A DNA stretch of 64,000 nucleotides from Rodentibacter pneumotropicus DSM 21403. Its GTDB lineage: Bacteria > Pseudomonadota > Gammaproteobacteria > Enterobacterales > Pasteurellaceae. Of this stretch, positions 60,458 to 64,000 are shown piece by piece (within the stretch, counting starts at the first letter, position 1; each line of letters begins with the position of its first letter). The notes below the pieces were generated by a model. That model had not been told where the DNA came from. It made no database searches and saw only the letters and a list, made by a program, of their open reading frames with translations. A program made the translations under genes and the position numbers. The DNA is taken from assembly GCF_000379905.1 (NCBI RefSeq), contig NZ_KB904058.1, positions 193-64,192 of the forward strand, read 5' to 3'.

Positions 60458-60637
60458 TTACTCCTCTACTTTAACCATGTATGAAACTTGGTTAATCATT
60501 CCACGTACTGCTGGTGTATCAATTAACTCAACTGTGTGGTTCATATGGCGAAGACCAAGACCACGCAAGGTAGCCTTATGCTTTGGTAAACGAGCAATCG
60601 AACTACGAACTTGTGTTACTTTAATAGTTTTAGCCAT
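60458..60637 (-). CDS. rpmD: 50S ribosomal protein L30
   Basis: A 59-residue protein, MAKTIKVTQ..., of standard length from ATG 60637. Upstream in-frame codons TTG (60643) and ATG (60640) are alternatives, but the family starts with MAKTI. The start lies right after the rpsE stop with a GGGG ribosome-binding site inside rpsE. Confidence 0.95.
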   Translation of the reverse strand: MAKTIKVTQVRSSIARLPKHKATLRGLGLRHMNHTVELIDTPAVRGMINQVSYMVKVEE

Positions 60638-60643
60638 CATCAA

Positions 60644-61150
<507 letters not shown>

Positions 61151-61158
61151 TTACCTCA

Positions 61159-61512
61159 TTAGAACTGTAGACCAGCTTCACGAGCAGCGTCCGCTAAAGT
61201 TTGGACACGTCCATGATATTTAAAGCCGGAACGATCAAAAGCAACAGCTTTTACGCCTTTTGCTAATGCACGCTCTGCAACAGTTTTACCCACTACTGCA
61301 GCTGCGTCTTTGTTACCAGTGTATTTTACTTGCTCACGAATTGCTTTTTCAACAGTTGAAGCAGCGGCAAGCACCTCTGAACCGTTCGGTGCAATAACTT
61401 GTGCATAAATATGACGTGGAGTACGGTGAATAACTAAACGAGTTACACCTTGCTCTCTCATCATATAGCGTGCACGAGCTGCACGACGGATACGAGCTGA
61501 TTTCTTATCCAT
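61159..61512 (-). CDS. rplR: 50S ribosomal protein L18
   Basis: L18 (117 residues) binds 5S rRNA with L5. The basic N terminus [15 protein letters not shown] and the C-terminal [19 protein letters not shown] are typical. Starts 14 bp after rplF. Confidence 0.98.
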   Translation of the reverse strand: MDKKSARIRRAARARYMMREQGVTRLVIHRTPRHIYAQVIAPNGSEVLAAASTVEKAIREQVKYTGNKDAAAVVGKTVAERALAKGVKAVAFDRSGFKYHGRVQTLADAAREAGLQF

Positions 61513-61525
61513 AGTGTTACCTTAA

Positions 61526-62059
61526 TTATTTCTTCTTAGCCTCTTTGATACGTACCACTTCATCAGAGTAACGTACCCCTTTACCTTTATAAGGCTCAGG
61601 ACGACGATAAGCACGAATATCTGCTGCAACTTGACCGATTAACTGTTTATCAGCACCTTTCAATACAATCTCTGTTTGGGAAGGGCATTCAGCAGTAATA
61701 CCTGCCGGCAAAGTGTGCTCTACTGGGTGGGAATAGCCCAAACTCAATGCAACGACATTACCTTTAAGTTGTGCTCTGTAACCAACACCAACCAATACTA
61801 ATTTTTTAGTGAAGCCTTCATTAACACCGATAACCATTGCATTAACCAAGGCACGAGCCGTACCAGATTGAGCATTCGCTTCAACAAAACCTTCACGTGG
61901 AATGAAAGTTAGTTGACCATTATCCTGTTTAACTTCAACTGAATTATGAATTGAGCGAGATAACTCGCCATTTTTACCTTTTACTGTTAATAACTGACCG
62001 TTAAGTTTAACCTCAACACCGGCAGGAATATTAACAGGTGCTTTTGCAACACGAGACAT
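61526..62059 (-). CDS. rplF: 50S ribosomal protein L6
   Basis: L6 (177 residues) contains two tandem L6 folds near the sarcin-ricin loop. It opens [17 protein letters not shown] and has the C-terminal signature [16 protein letters not shown]. Confidence 0.98.
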   Translation of the reverse strand: MSRVAKAPVNIPAGVEVKLNGQLLTVKGKNGELSRSIHNSVEVKQDNGQLTFIPREGFVEANAQSGTARALVNAMVIGVNEGFTKKLVLVGVGYRAQLKGNVVALSLGYSHPVEHTLPAGITAECPSQTEIVLKGADKQLIGQVAADIRAYRRPEPYKGKGVRYSDEVVRIKEAKKK

Positions 62060-62074
62060 TTTCCTACCTCTCTA

Positions 62075-62467
62075 TTAAGCTACATAACAGATGATCTCAC
62101 CGCCTAAGCCAGCTTGACGAGCGGCGCGGTCAGTCATAACACCTTTAGATGTAGAAACAACAGCAACACCTAATCCACCCATAACTTTTGGTAATTCGTC
62201 TTTACGTTTATAAATACGAAGACCAGGGCGGCTTACACGTTGGATACTCTCTACAACCGGTTTTCCTTGGAAATATTTTAAAGTAATTTCCAACTCAGGC
62301 TTTACACCTTCTAAAACTTTAACGCTTTCGATATAACCCTCAGCAGCTAATACATTGGCAATTGCCACTTTTAGCTTGGATGAAGGCATACTGATCGCAA
62401 CTTTGTTCGCAGCTTGACCATTACGAATTCGGGTCAGCATATCTGCGATTGGATCTTGCATACTCAT
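62075..62467 (-). CDS. rpsH: 30S ribosomal protein S8
   Basis: S8 (130 residues) is a primary 16S rRNA binder and the translational repressor of the spc operon. It opens [18 protein letters not shown], and the C-terminal [20 protein letters not shown] is diagnostic. Confidence 0.98.
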   Translation of the reverse strand: MSMQDPIADMLTRIRNGQAANKVAISMPSSKLKVAIANVLAAEGYIESVKVLEGVKPELEITLKYFQGKPVVESIQRVSRPGLRIYKRKDELPKVMGGLGVAVVSTSKGVMTDRAARQAGLGGEIICYVA

Positions 62468-62503
62468 TGTACTTTTTCTCCGATTCCAAAATAAAGTGGT
62501 ATA

Positions 62504-63360
<857 letters not shown>

Positions 63361-63377
63361 CGCATTACTCCAGTTTG

Positions 63378-63689
63378 TTAGATAATTTCATTGTTAGATT
63401 TAAAGAAACGTACTTTTTTACCTTCTTCAAATCTAAAACCTACACGATCAGCTTTATTTGTTTTAGGGTTAAAAATAGCAACGTTTGAAACATCAATCGC
63501 CGCTTCTTTTTTCACTAAACCGCCAGCCTTGCCTAATGCAGGAACCGGTTTTTCATGTTTAGTGACAATATTGACACCTTCAACAAACACTTTACCGTTC
63601 GGTAACACTTTAGTTACCTTACCACGCTTGCCTTTATCTTTACCGGCAAGCACAATTACTTCATCGTTTTGACGAATTTTTGCAGCCAT
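63378..63689 (-). CDS. rplX: 50S ribosomal protein L24
   Basis: L24 (103 residues) initiates large-subunit assembly near the exit tunnel. A KOW motif ([21 protein letters not shown], about 8-28) and [14 protein letters not shown] are present. Starts 13 bp after rplN. Confidence 0.98.
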   Translation of the reverse strand: MAAKIRQNDEVIVLAGKDKGKRGKVTKVLPNGKVFVEGVNIVTKHEKPVPALGKAGGLVKKEAAIDVSNVAIFNPKTNKADRVGFRFEEGKKVRFFKSNNEII

Positions 63690-63702
63690 TTGTCACTTCT
63701 CC

Positions 63703-64000
<298 letters not shown>

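Overview
This is a chromosomal window from a naturally competent member of the Pasteurellaceae, most likely Haemophilus or Aggregatibacter. The main reason is the Haemophilus-type DNA uptake signal sequence (USS, AAGTGCGGT / ACCGCACTT): I located at least 40 exact copies, many as inverted pairs that form the intergenic terminators. Gene content and protein sequences (TTG-started cyaA, gpmA, groESL, spc/alpha ribosomal operons, metNIQ with a MetJ box, fumarate-oriented aspA) fit a small AT-rich gammaproteobacterial genome. Species was not determined. No tRNA, CRISPR array, insertion sequence or prophage was recognised.

Layout. The left edge (1-130) carries an rRNA-type promoter firing leftwards, so an rRNA operon should lie just outside the window. 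Then come gmhB (heptose synthesis) and the MetJ-regulated methionine importer metNIQ. An orphan PD-(D/E)XK nuclease-like gene (3531-4460) follows. Next is a long minus-strand block: tig, clpP, clpX, secE, nusG, rplK, rplA (protein folding and degradation, Sec export, transcription elongation, L11/L1). Positions 10.5-14 kb hold kbp, a ypfJ metalloprotease broken by an in-frame stop, and hslVU. Positions 14-18 kb hold rmuC, yqhA and the SOS genes recA-recX. Positions 18.1-24.7 kb hold the complete phosphate system phoU-pstSCAB-phoBR, with two Pho-box promoters of identical geometry. A 1484-residue autotransporter with a Fur-box promoter is divergent from phoU.

Positions 29.5-37 kb contain a secreted Lys-rich protein, gpmA, envC-yibQ (cell division), narP, cyaA and a small membrane protein. 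Positions 37-40 kb contain a quinone oxidoreductase, hchA (Hsp31 glyoxalase) and a divergent AraC-family regulator. They are followed by greB/tex, pckA, aspA, groESL, ygfB-pepP, uspA and alaS-csrA-galU. The right end (55.5-64 kb) is the minus-strand spc operon (rplN to rpmJ) and alpha operon (rpsM to rplQ), including rpmJ, which is only 37 codons long. The alpha-operon S4-binding pseudoknot leader is clearly conserved.

Most of the window is conserved housekeeping sequence, and I found no convincing multi-gene undescribed system. The most unusual items are: (i) a RecA whose two DNA-binding loops depart from the near-universal sequence (Met164 to Val, and a one-residue shortening of L2) and which has a roughly 16-residue N-terminal extension; (ii) the large repeat-rich autotransporter with a coiled coil between passenger and barrel; (iii) the ypfJ nonsense codon; (iv) the orphan nuclease; and (v) several well-formed regulatory sites (MetJ, LexA, PhoB, Fur, FNR/CRP, sigma-32, CsrA-type GGA cluster) readable directly from sequence.
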